Assembly: GCA_004558035.1 (NCBI GenBank)
Contig: SFEJ01000011.1
Coordinates: 1 to 58,159 of the forward strand
Direction of reading: 5' to 3'
Origin: Opitutia bacterium
GTDB taxonomy: Bacteria; Verrucomicrobiota; Verrucomicrobiae; Opitutales; UBA953
Length of the DNA: 58,159 bases
Part shown: positions 17,134-23,906 of the stretch, piece by piece
How the letters are laid out: the number at the start of each line of letters is the position of its first letter
Position numbering within the stretch: the stretch's first letter is position 1
Translations under genes and position numbers: made by a program
The notes under the pieces: generated by a model
The model's input: only the letters and a program-made list of their open reading frames with translations
Told to the model about the DNA's origin: nothing
Database searches by the model: none

Positions 17134-17358
17134 GCGCGCTCAGAGCGCCGCCGAAGGGATGCCCGACGACGACCGCCGCGAAGCGTTCGCCCGCCACGCG
17201 GTTTTTCGGCAGATAAAGGTCACCGACCAGCTCGATGCCGAAGCGGTTTTTGAAGACGACCTTCTCGCGCGTCGCGGATTCGCTCGGCGGGAACGTGTAG
17301 TGCGGCGTTCCCGCGTCGATGCGCGCCGCCGTCGGCGCGGAGCTTCCGTCCCCCCCAA
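17134..17358 (-). pseudogene. Remnant of an alpha/beta hydrolase (N-terminal part only)
   Basis: The minus-strand frame reads ARIDAGTPHYTFPPSESATR, then EKVVFKNRFGIELVGDLYLP, then RFAAVVVGHPFGGALS. This aligns with residues about 50-110 of the hydrolase at 13242-14342 (FVNRYGVTLAADVYRPKG, AAVAVSGPFGAV). It lacks a start codon, the nucleophile elbow and everything downstream, and is cut off near 17137. It is a broken paralogue, probably left by recombination in this repeat-rich area. Confidence 0.75.
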
Positions 17359-17486
17359 TCGCGCGCTTACAGCGCGCATGGCTTTTCGCATTTTTCGTAG
17401 GGTTAAAACCCTACGCTGGACAAGTCCGCCCCGACGGGCTTGCACTATCCATCATCCGTTATCCATTATCCGTTTTCCGTTCCCGC
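17358..17486 (+). repeat. Palindromes and right copy of the 66-bp direct repeat
   Basis: GCGCGCT-TAC-AGCGCGC (near 17360-17378) and GTAGGG-TTAAAA-CCCTAC (17397-17414, shared with 12573-12591) precede the perfect 66-bp repeat at 17421-17486. No gene is seen here. The 17073-17539 gap holds the hydrolase remnant, these repeats and a terminator. Confidence 0.85.
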
Positions 17487-17517
17487 TAAAAAAAGGGCGA
17501 CCGAGACGGCCGCCCTT
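17487..17517 (-). terminator. Intrinsic terminator of the alcohol dehydrogenase gene
   Basis: On the minus strand AGGGCGGCCG-TCT-CGGTCGCCCT is followed by a run of seven T. The 10-bp stem has one G-T wobble. It lies 23 bases past the stop at 17540. Confidence 0.88.
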
Positions 17518-17539
17518 CGTCACGCCGAAGCGGGAAGCT

Positions 17540-18730
17540 TCAGCGGAAGGATTTTTCGTAGATCGCGAGGCAGTCGCCCTCAGAAAGCGGCGCGGGATCG
17601 CAGGCGAAGAGCATGCCCATCGCCTCGCGCGCGTTGCGGACCATCGCGGGGAACTCGTCGCGCGAAATGCCCCAGTCGGACATCTTCAGGTCGGCGACGC
17701 CGCAGTCGCGCTGCAGCTTCGCGAGCGCGGCGAGGAAGTCCTCCGGCTTGTCGGCGGCGGGCATTCCCATGACCTGCGCCATCTTCACGAAGCGTTCCGG
17801 GCTCACGCCGAGCTCGATGAAGCGCGCGTAGTAGGCGAGCGAAATCATGATGAGGCCCGCGCCGTGCGGCAGATCCTGGTGGAACGCGGAAAGCGCGTGC
17901 TCGAGCGAGTGCTCGCTCGTGCAGGCGCCGACGCACATGACGGTGCCGGAAAGCGTGTTGCCCCACGAGACGTGCAGGCGCGCCTCGGCGTCGTTCCCGT
18001 CGCGGACGGCGCGCGGGAGCCAGCGCGCGACGTGCTCGATCGCCGTGAGCGCGTACATGTCGCTCATCAGATTCGCGTGCGCGGAGATGAACGATTCCGT
18101 CGAGTGAAAGAGCGCGTCGAAGCCCTGATACGCGGTGAACTTCGCGGGAACGGTGCGCGTGAGCTCGGGATCGACGACGGCGAGCACGGGGAAGAGCGCG
18201 GGATCGAGCAGCGCGGTCTTTTCGCGCGTTTCGGGGTTGGTGATGACGCCGCCGCAGTCCGTCTCCGAGCCCGTGCCGGCGGTCGTCGTCACGGCGACGA
18301 TCGGGAGCGGGCGCACGGCGATCGGTCTGCCCTTGCCCGTGCCGAACGCGACGTAGTCCCAGAGGTCGCCTTCGTTGGTCGCGACGACGGCGACGCCCTT
18401 CGCAGCGTCCATCACGCTGCCGCCGCCGAGCGCGACGATGAAATCGCAGCCGTTTTCGCGCGCGGCCGCGCCGCCCGCCATGACGGCGGACTTGAGCGGA
18501 TTCGGACCGACCTTGTCGAAGAGCGTCCACTCGACGCCGGCGCGGCGCAGCTGGGCTTCCGTGCGGGCGAGCGTTCCCGTCGTGCGCACGGATTTTCCGT
18601 CGGAAATCATCAGCAGCGCCTTTTTTCCGGGCATCGGCTGGTCGCCGAGTTTTTCGAGCGTTCCCGCGCCGAAGAGCGTGCGCGTGGGAACGTACATGTC
18701 GTAGCTTGTTTTCGTTTCCATGATCTTCAC
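17540..18730 (-). CDS. Iron-containing alcohol dehydrogenase
   Basis: 396 residues from ATG 18730, or 393 from the next ATG (18721). A group III alcohol dehydrogenase: NAD(P)-binding ALGGGSVMDAAKGVAV, TTTAGTGSETDCGGVITN, and metal-ligand regions DALFHSTESFI, EHSLEHALSAFHQ and DLPHGAGLIM with the conserved Asp/His set. It interconverts aldehydes and alcohols with NAD(P)H in the cytoplasm; substrate not predictable. Promoter P3 drives it divergently from the MerR gene, giving a leader of about 8 bases. Its place in the MerR regulon suggests detoxification of a reactive aldehyde. Confidence 0.9.
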   Translation of the reverse strand: MKIMETKTSYDMYVPTRTLFGAGTLEKLGDQPMPGKKALLMISDGKSVRTTGTLARTEAQLRRAGVEWTLFDKVGPNPLKSAVMAGGAAARENGCDFIVALGGGSVMDAAKGVAVVATNEGDLWDYVAFGTGKGRPIAVRPLPIVAVTTTAGTGSETDCGGVITNPETREKTALLDPALFPVLAVVDPELTRTVPAKFTAYQGFDALFHSTESFISAHANLMSDMYALTAIEHVARWLPRAVRDGNDAEARLHVSWGNTLSGTVMCVGACTSEHSLEHALSAFHQDLPHGAGLIMISLAYYARFIELGVSPERFVKMAQVMGMPAADKPEDFLAALAKLQRDCGVADLKMSDWGISRDEFPAMVRNAREAMGMLFACDPAPLSEGDCLAIYEKSFR

Positions 18731-18744
18731 GATGATGTCCCCCG

Positions 18745-18775
18745 ATGCTACAAGTTAGAGCTTACTCCAAGTCAA
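18745..18775 (-). promoter_or_regulatory. MerR-type promoter/operator P3 (alcohol dehydrogenase)
   Basis: Minus strand: -35 TTGACT (18770-18775), 19-bp spacer TGGAGTAAGCTCTAACTTG (18751-18769), -10 TAGCAT (18745-18750). Same architecture as P1 and P2 with a few spacer changes that improve the dyad. It faces away from P4 across an A/T tract. Confidence 0.82.
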
Positions 18776-18806
18776 GGATTTTTTTGAAAAAAAACAAAAA
18801 AAACGT

Positions 18807-18837
18807 TCGACTCGGAGCGCGCTCGAAGGTGTATTCT
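18807..18837 (+). promoter_or_regulatory. MerR-type promoter/operator P4 (autoregulation of the MerR gene)
   Basis: -35 TCGACT (18807-18812), 19-bp spacer CGGAGCGCGCTCGAAGGTG (18813-18831), -10 TATTCT (18832-18837). The spacer aligns with P1-P3 (GGAG..CTCGAAG). The start codon follows 9 bases after the -10, so the mRNA would be nearly leaderless. Confidence 0.72.
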
Positions 18838-18846
18838 CGGAGAATC

Positions 18847-19308
18847 ATGGAATACTCGATCTCGCAGGCGGCTGAAAAATTCGGCATCACCGCGCACACG
18901 CTGCGCTTTTACGACAAGGAGGGACTGCTGCCCTTCGTCGACCGCGGCGCGGGCGGGCGGCGCATCTTCAAGGACGGCGACCTGGGCTGGCTCCGCATCA
19001 TCGGCTGTCTGAAGGAGACGGGAATGCCGATCCGCGAAATCCGCGACTACCTCGACCTGTGCATGAAGGGCGACAAGACGCTGCAGCGGCGTCTCGAAAT
19101 CATGCGCGAGCACAAGGCGAAGATGCAGGAAAAGCTCGCCGAAATCAAAAAATACATGAAGGTGATCGACTTCAAGCTGGACTACTACGAAAAGGCGATC
19201 GCCGCGGGAACGGAGGCGGTCCACCGCGACAAGCCCGAGCCCGAAACCACCGCCGAAGCCGACAAGCGGCGCGTCGCCGCCGCCCGCCGCTCCCGCGCGA
19301 AGAAGTGA
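18847..19308 (+). CDS. MerR-family transcriptional regulator
   Basis: 153 residues from ATG 18847. N-terminal winged helix: ISQAAEKFGITAHTLRFYDK (4-23), then GLLPFVDRGAGGRRIFKDGD. The dimerisation coiled coil spans about 80-118 (RRLEIMREHKAKMQEKLAEI). Cys60 and Cys76 are widely spaced and the C-terminal tail lacks a metal-binding loop, so it looks like the aldehyde/oxidative-stress type of MerR protein rather than a metal sensor. It is divergent from the alcohol dehydrogenase gene and probably controls P1-P4 by untwisting their 19-bp spacers. Confidence 0.92.
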   Translation: MEYSISQAAEKFGITAHTLRFYDKEGLLPFVDRGAGGRRIFKDGDLGWLRIIGCLKETGMPIREIRDYLDLCMKGDKTLQRRLEIMREHKAKMQEKLAEIKKYMKVIDFKLDYYEKAIAAGTEAVHRDKPEPETTAEADKRRVAAARRSRAKK

Positions 19309-19326
19309 CGCCGCGCGAAGCGGAAA

Positions 19327-19686
19327 TCATTCTTCGGAGATTTCCGGCTCGCCGCGTCCGGGAAGCGGCTCGAAGACGACGAGAACTTTTCCGTCCGCGA
19401 AGGCGAAGCGGTAATTCGTTCCCGCGACGACCTGCGTCGAGACCTTCACGGGAACGCGCGCGGCGTATTCCGTTCCCGACGCGGCGCGGGCGAAGACTTT
19501 GAGCGCGTCCGCGGGAACGGGCGAAATCCATTCGCCGTAGGCGCCGCAAAGCGCGATTTCCTCCACCTCGTCGGGAACGCTCCCGGCTTCCGCTTCGTCG
19601 CCGCGGCAGCCGGAAAAGCCCGCGCACGCGGCGAAGACGAGCGCCGCCGCGAAGAGGTTTCCGGGAGAAATTTTTCGCGTCTTCAT
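19327..19686 (-). CDS. Lipoprotein with a stefin/cystatin-like domain
   Basis: 119 residues from ATG 19686. The lipoprotein signal ends at Cys21 (FAAC) or Cys27 (FSGC). The mature part has LCGAYGEWISPVPADAL near 46, then VKVSTQVVAGTNYRF (81-94) and LVVFEPLPG (102-110). QVVAGTNY is the cystatin QxVxG inhibitory loop exactly as in animal stefins; a conserved Gly upstream and a later LP hairpin (EPLPG) are in matching order. Cystatins inhibit papain-like cysteine peptidases. It lies 17 bp downstream of a PepSY-associated membrane gene on the same strand. Inhibitory function is inferred. Confidence 0.68.
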   Translation of the reverse strand: MKTRKISPGNLFAAALVFAACAGFSGCRGDEAEAGSVPDEVEEIALCGAYGEWISPVPADALKVFARAASGTEYAARVPVKVSTQVVAGTNYRFAFADGKVLVVFEPLPGRGEPEISEE

Positions 19687-19703
19687 GCTGCGAAGCTTCT
19701 TTT

Positions 19704-20267
19704 TCAGACGAGGAAGAATCCCGCCGCGCAGGCGAGCGCGCCGAGCACGAAAGAAACCGCGAGCGAACGGCGGCGCGCCTTGTTCTTCCACGCGAAGACG
19801 AGCCCGCTCAGATACGCGATCAGCATCGCCGCGCCCGCGCCTACGGCCAGCACGCGGAAATACGTTCCCGCCTTGCCTTTGTGGACGAGCATCAGCTTGT
19901 CGAAGAGACCGGGCGTGACGATTTCCGCGCGCATCACGTTCCCCGCGTCCTCGGCGCGGCGACCGCGGCCGAAACCGCCGCGTTCTTCGGGAAAGCGGAC
20001 GTGCATTCCGAACGCCGAGCCGTAGCACGCGACGCCCTTGCGCACGGAAAATTCCGCGGGAACGGCGACGCCCTGCTCCTCCAGCGCCTTTTTCGCCGCC
20101 TCGTAATCGCGCGCGGCGACGCCGGGCAGCTCGCGGACTTCGACGGTCTCCGTCGTGCGCACGCCGCACAGATAAAGCGCTCCCGTGAGCGCGAACGCGC
20201 ACAGCAGCGGCAGGAAAAACAGCGTCGCGTAGAGGTGCGCCGTCAGACAGATTTTTTGCAGATTCAT
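19704..20267 (-). CDS. PepSY-associated membrane protein
   Basis: 187 residues. An N-terminal membrane helix (LTAHLYATLFFLPLLCAFAL) begins with the KICLTAHLYAT motif typical of PepSY-associated TM proteins. A periplasmic PepSY-like segment (about 45-120: RDYEAAKKALEEQGVAV, GSAFGMHVRFPEE) follows. Helices near 140-157 (VLAVGAGAAMLIAYLSGLVF) and 168-187 close the protein; HKGKAGTYFR precedes the first of these. PepSY domains are linked to peptidase inhibition and metal or haem handling. It is first in a two-gene operon with the stefin-like lipoprotein. Confidence 0.75.
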   Translation of the reverse strand: MNLQKICLTAHLYATLFFLPLLCAFALTGALYLCGVRTTETVEVRELPGVAARDYEAAKKALEEQGVAVPAEFSVRKGVACYGSAFGMHVRFPEERGGFGRGRRAEDAGNVMRAEIVTPGLFDKLMLVHKGKAGTYFRVLAVGAGAAMLIAYLSGLVFAWKNKARRRSLAVSFVLGALACAAGFFLV

Positions 20268-20340
20268 GATGAAGGAAGTGATGAAGGTTATGGAGGTTAT
20301 AGAGGTTAAGAGGTTATGAGGTTACGAAGTTACGAGGGTT
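20268..20340. repeat. GGTTATGA-type short tandem words
   Basis: Runs of GAAGGTTATGGAGGTTATAG, then GGTTAAGAGGTTATGAGGTT, form an imperfect 8-9-bp tandem repeat. Similar words recur at 21868-21910 and 22425-22552. It overlaps the 3' end of the SET gene. Confidence 0.7.
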
Positions 20341-20866
20341 GTGAAAGTGATTTTTTCGTCGGATTTTCCTTCGCGCGCGCGTGGCGGGCGAGCCTGCGCA
20401 TGAGCGCCGCGCGCAGCGGTTTCGCGACGATGAAGCCGCAACAGTTTTTCGCGCCGCAGCGGCACGGATGCTCGAAGAATCCGGCGAGCCCGAAGCCGTA
20501 GTCGAACGAAAGCTCCTCGCCCGCGGCGATCGCGCGCGTCGCGACGATTTCCATGCGGCGTTCCCGCGCGTCCCAGACGGCCTCGCAGTTTTCGTCGCAG
20601 GAATGGTTGATGAAGCGCGCGGGATTGTCCGCGACGACGTCCGTCGCGTCGATGAAGCGTCCGTCGCCGATTTCGAAAAAATACACGGGCGCGCCCGCGC
20701 CGCCTTCGCGGGAACGCGCTTCGGCGCGGCGTTCCAGCGTTTCCGCGTCGATGAGCTCGCCGCGGTATTCGGCGACGCGCGTTCCCGCCGCGATCGGCTC
20801 GACGGCGAAGACGCCGCTGCCGTGAATCGGCGAGGAACGGACTTCGATGCGGGCGGGCGCGTTCAC
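20330..20866 (-). CDS. SET-domain protein (lysine methyltransferase-like) with post-SET motif
   Basis: 178 residues from GTG 20866, placed two bases after the stop of the preceding kinase gene. SET motifs in order: VRSSPIHGSGVFAVEPIAAG (SAM-binding N motif), FINHSCDENCEA (NHSC), GEELSFDYGF (catalytic Tyr) and a post-SET zinc site CRCGAKNCCGF. The family transfers methyl groups from SAM to lysine side chains. Bacterial targets can be ribosomal or other host-unrelated proteins, so no histone role should be assumed. The C terminus runs into the tandem-word repeat. Probably co-expressed with the BadF-type kinase. Confidence 0.85.
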   Translation of the reverse strand: MNAPARIEVRSSPIHGSGVFAVEPIAAGTRVAEYRGELIDAETLERRAEARSREGGAGAPVYFFEIGDGRFIDATDVVADNPARFINHSCDENCEAVWDARERRMEIVATRAIAAGEELSFDYGFGLAGFFEHPCRCGAKNCCGFIVAKPLRAALMRRLARHARAKENPTKKSLSQPS

Positions 20867-20868
20867 GA

Positions 20869-21867
20869 TCAGGCGATCTGGCGGAAGGAATTGCCGAGGC
20901 GCAGCTGCACTTCGGGCGTCACCGCGACGCCGCCGAGCGCGAGCGCCTGAATCGCGGCGCCCACGACGGGCTGCAGCTTCGGGCGCACGATTTCGCAGCG
21001 CGGGAAGCGCTTTTCCAGAGCCGTGCGGAAGATCGTCGCGCAGGGTTCGTTGAGAATCACGCCGCCCGTGATGCCCAGGCGCAGCGTCTCCGAAGGCATG
21101 TCGAGCCTGCGCGCGACGGTCTCGACCATCGTCGCCAGATCGTCCATCGCGCCTTCGAGAATCTTCTTCGCGACCGCGTCGCCGGCGAGATACGCCTCGT
21201 CGAGGAAGACCGCGAGCGCGGCGATTTCGTCTTTGCTCATCGGTTCGCCGGGGTGCTTGAGGCTGTCCTGGTGCAGGCGCTGCGAAATCTGCCCGACTTC
21301 GGAAATCTGCAGTTCGCGAAAGAACGTGTCCTTCAGCGAAGTGGGTTCGCCGCGCCCGTCCGCCGCGCGCACGGCGGCGGTCAGCCCGCGCCGCGCGAGG
21401 TCGAACGCGCCGCCTTCGTCGGAGACGTGGAAGTCGTAGCCGCCGGTCTCCCACTCGCGCCCGTCGTCGGAACGCCCGTAGCACTTCGAGCCCGTTCCCG
21501 CGATGAGCACGATGCCGCCGCGCGTCCCGAAAGTCGCCGCGCAGAGCGAGCGCGTGTCGTTTTCGACGCGGAAATTCGCGATCTTCACGTCGTCGAACGC
21601 CGCGATCTTCTCGTGGAGCGCGCGCGCGGAAACGCTGTCGTTCACGCCGGAAATGCCGAAGAAGCCCGTCTCGAAGACGGGGGGCGTTCCCGCGGACTTC
21701 GCGGCGTCCACCACCGCGCGGTGCAGGTTTTCGAGCGCCTTTTCCGCGCCGACGCTGTTGGGATTGGAGGCGCCCGCGAGCGCGTAGCCGCGGCAGATGC
21801 CGTCTTCAGAAACGGCGAGCGCGCGCGTCTTCGTGCCGCCGCCGTCGATGCCGATGTAGTATTTCAT
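20869..21867 (-). CDS. BadF/BadG-type ATPase, N-acetylglucosamine kinase-like
   Basis: 332 residues from ATG 21867. An ASKHA-fold kinase: phosphate-1 loop IGIDGGGTKTRALAVS (4-19), phosphate-2 GGIVLIAGTGSKCYG, then GGYDFHVSDEGGAFDLARRG and the adenosine motif LGITGGVILNEP. This arrangement is typical of N-acetylglucosamine kinases of the BadF family. It would phosphorylate amino sugars released by the two GH20 enzymes in the window. The frame is open further upstream but the tandem-word repeat occupies that DNA. A SET-domain gene follows two bases later. Confidence 0.85.
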   Translation of the reverse strand: MKYYIGIDGGGTKTRALAVSEDGICRGYALAGASNPNSVGAEKALENLHRAVVDAAKSAGTPPVFETGFFGISGVNDSVSARALHEKIAAFDDVKIANFRVENDTRSLCAATFGTRGGIVLIAGTGSKCYGRSDDGREWETGGYDFHVSDEGGAFDLARRGLTAAVRAADGRGEPTSLKDTFFRELQISEVGQISQRLHQDSLKHPGEPMSKDEIAALAVFLDEAYLAGDAVAKKILEGAMDDLATMVETVARRLDMPSETLRLGITGGVILNEPCATIFRTALEKRFPRCEIVRPKLQPVVGAAIQALALGGVAVTPEVQLRLGNSFRQIA

Positions 21868-21925
21868 AAACGAGAAGGTTATGGAGGTTATGAAGTGATG
21901 AGGTTGTAGAAGTTGATTGTTTTTT
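21868..21925. repeat. GGTTATGA-type short tandem words
   Basis: GAAGGTTATGGAGGTTATGA, then AGTGATGAGGTTGTAGAAG. Same word family as 20268-20340 and 22425-22552. It lies just upstream of the kinase start, where a promoter would be expected. Confidence 0.65.
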
Positions 21926-21985
21926 CGGCGAAATCGAGCGCGGCGAACTTCATCATGGCTTCGTCCCGCCTCCAAGGACGCCGCG

Positions 21986-22402
21986 TCAGCGCTTCGTCGT
22001 CAGAATCTGTCCTTCGACGACGTTCCCGTCGAGCACGCGCCCGCCGACCGTGCGGCGTTCCGCGGTCTCGACGCGCACGCGCGCCGTCGGCGTCAGGTCG
22101 AAGCGGCGCACGGAAAGCTCTTCGCCGACGGCGACGCTTTCGCCCGCGTAAAGTTGCGCGACGAACAGGCGCGCCTCGGGATCGCTCATCACGACGATGC
22201 CGATCTCGCGGTTTTCGGGAAGACCGGCGTTCTCGACTTCGGCTTCCGCGGCGGAAGCGAAGGCGGCGACGGACGCGACGGCGCGCGCGGCGTCTTCCGT
22301 TCCCGCGTCTTTCGCGGGCGCGGACGTTTCACGGGAAGAGGCGCAGCCCGCGGCAAGCGCGGCGCAGAGCGCGAAGGGGAAAAAACGTAAGGAGGAAATC
22401 AT
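21986..22402 (-). CDS. Small lipoprotein, unknown function
   Basis: 138 residues with a lipoprotein signal (MISSLRFFPFALCAALAAGC, lipobox AAGC, Cys20). An Ala/Glu-rich linker (AGTEDAARAVASVAAFAS) is followed by a compact C-terminal domain: IGIVVMSDPEARLFVAQLYA, VAVGEELSVRRF and NVVEGQILTTKR, predicted beta strands resembling a small barrel. No family recognised. It would be anchored in the envelope. Confidence 0.6.
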   Translation of the reverse strand: MISSLRFFPFALCAALAAGCASSRETSAPAKDAGTEDAARAVASVAAFASAAEAEVENAGLPENREIGIVVMSDPEARLFVAQLYAGESVAVGEELSVRRFDLTPTARVRVETAERRTVGGRVLDGNVVEGQILTTKR

Positions 22403-22551
22403 GACGAAAAAAGTGACGACGTGATGAGGTTATGGAGTTATGAAGTTATTTGCTTTCCGCGGAACAACGATTTTTTGAAGACTTTTCGGCGAAGCCGAAC
22501 GCAATGAACTTTCGAAACTTCATAACCGCCATAACTTCATGACTTCGAAGT
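22403..22551. repeat. Tandem words and a TTCGGCGAAGCCGA hairpin
   Basis: GTGATGAGGTTATGGAGTTA words, then TTTTCGGCGAAGCCGAACGC (hairpin TTCGGC-GAA-GCCGA), then the inverse words CATAACCGCCATAACTTCAT. The hairpin is related to the core of the 5056/6355 inverted repeats. No gene is seen. Confidence 0.7.
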
Positions 22552-23772
22552 TCAGAACATCTTTTTGATGCGGACGAGCGCGTCCGCGAACGCGTCGATC
22601 TCGGCGAACGTGTTGTAGAACGCGAACGAGGCGCGCACCGTTCCCGCGACGCCCAGCGCCTTCATCAGCGGCATCGCGCAGTGATGGCCGACGCGCACGG
22701 CGACGCCGAACGTGTCGAGCAGCGTGCCCAGGTCGCTCGGGTGGACGCCGTCCACGCCGAAGGAGATCACGGAAGCTTTTTCCGGCGCCGTGCCGTAGAT
22801 CTTCAGCCCGTCGATCGCGCTCAGCTTTTCCGTCGCGTAGGCGAGCAGCGCGGCTTCGTGCGCGGCGGCGGGAACGCGGATCGGCGAAAAATAATCCAGC
22901 GCCGCGCCGAGCCCGACGGCGCCGCAGATGTTCGGCGTTCCCGCCTCGAAGCGCTCCGGAATGCCGCGGAAGGTCGTTCCCGCGAAATCGACCTTTTCGA
23001 TCATGTCGCCGCCGCCCTGATAAGGCGGCATGGCTTCGAGAATTTCCGCGCGCCCGTAAAGCACGCCGATGCCCGTCGGCCCGAAGACCTTGTGCCCGGA
23101 AAAAACGAAGAAATCGCAGTCCAGGTCGCGGACGTCAACGACGCCGTGCGCGGCGGACTGCGCGCCGTCCACCAGCGCGAGCGCTCCCGCGGCGTGCGCG
23201 GCGGCGACGAGCTCCTTCACCGGGTTGACGGTGCCGAGCGCGTTGGAGACGTGCGCGACGCCGACGATCTTCGTGCGCGGCGAAAGCAGATTTTTCCACG
23301 CCGCGACGTCGAGCGAGCCGTCCGGCAGAATCGGCGCGGCGACGATTTTCGCGCCCGTGCGCTCGGCGATCAGCTGCCACGGCACGATGTCGGCGTGGTG
23401 CTCCAGCGTCGTGAGCAGGATTTCGTCGCCCGCGCGCAGATTTTTCGCGCCCCAGCTCGCGGCGACGAGATTGATCGCCTCCGTCGCTCCGCGCGTGAAG
23501 ACGCATTCCCGCGGTTCGCGCGCGTTGATGAACGCGGCGACGCGTTCCCGCGCCCGCTCAAACGCGAGCGTCGCGGACGCGCTCAGATGATACAGTCCGC
23601 GGTGAATGTTCGCGTTGGAGCGCGCGTAAAAATCGGCGACGGCGTCGATGACGCGCCGCGGCTTCTGGGCGGTCGCGGCGTTGTCCAGATACACGAGCGG
23701 GCGTTTTCCCATGCGCGTCGCGAGCAACGGGAAATCGGCTCGAATTTTCTCTACGTCAAATGATTCGGACAC
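22552..23772 (-). CDS. sufS: Cysteine desulfurase, SufS type
   Basis: 406 residues from GTG 23772; ATG candidates further in would remove the conserved FDVEKIRADFPLL start. PLP enzyme motifs: LVYLDNAATAQKPRRVIDAV, TLEHHADIVPWQL, HVSNALGTVNPV, VDGAQSAAHGVVDV and FSGHKVFGPTGIGVLYG with the Schiff-base Lys. RVGHHCAMPLM carries the catalytic Cys (SufS proteins usually read RTGHHCAQP). It removes sulfur from cysteine for Fe-S assembly. No other suf genes are adjacent. Confidence 0.92.
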   Translation of the reverse strand: MSESFDVEKIRADFPLLATRMGKRPLVYLDNAATAQKPRRVIDAVADFYARSNANIHRGLYHLSASATLAFERARERVAAFINAREPRECVFTRGATEAINLVAASWGAKNLRAGDEILLTTLEHHADIVPWQLIAERTGAKIVAAPILPDGSLDVAAWKNLLSPRTKIVGVAHVSNALGTVNPVKELVAAAHAAGALALVDGAQSAAHGVVDVRDLDCDFFVFSGHKVFGPTGIGVLYGRAEILEAMPPYQGGGDMIEKVDFAGTTFRGIPERFEAGTPNICGAVGLGAALDYFSPIRVPAAAHEAALLAYATEKLSAIDGLKIYGTAPEKASVISFGVDGVHPSDLGTLLDTFGVAVRVGHHCAMPLMKALGVAGTVRASFAFYNTFAEIDAFADALVRIKKMF

Positions 23773-23844
23773 AGTGCGGGAAAGTCTCTCACCCGCCCGC
23801 CCGCTTCGCAACCGATAATTTCGCCCCTCCCGCCGCGAGCGCGC

Positions 23845-23881
23845 GAAAAAAATCCCCGGCGGGAACGGCCCGTCGGGGATT
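23845..23881 (-). terminator. Intrinsic terminator of the GH36-like gene
   Basis: Minus strand AATCCCCGACGGG, short loop, CCCGCCGGGGATT followed by T residues. One wobble pair; the loop side holds a GTTCCCGC octamer. It is 26 bases past the stop at 23907. Confidence 0.85.
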
Positions 23882-23906
23882 CTTCGCGAAGGCGCGGGAA
23901 CGCGCC

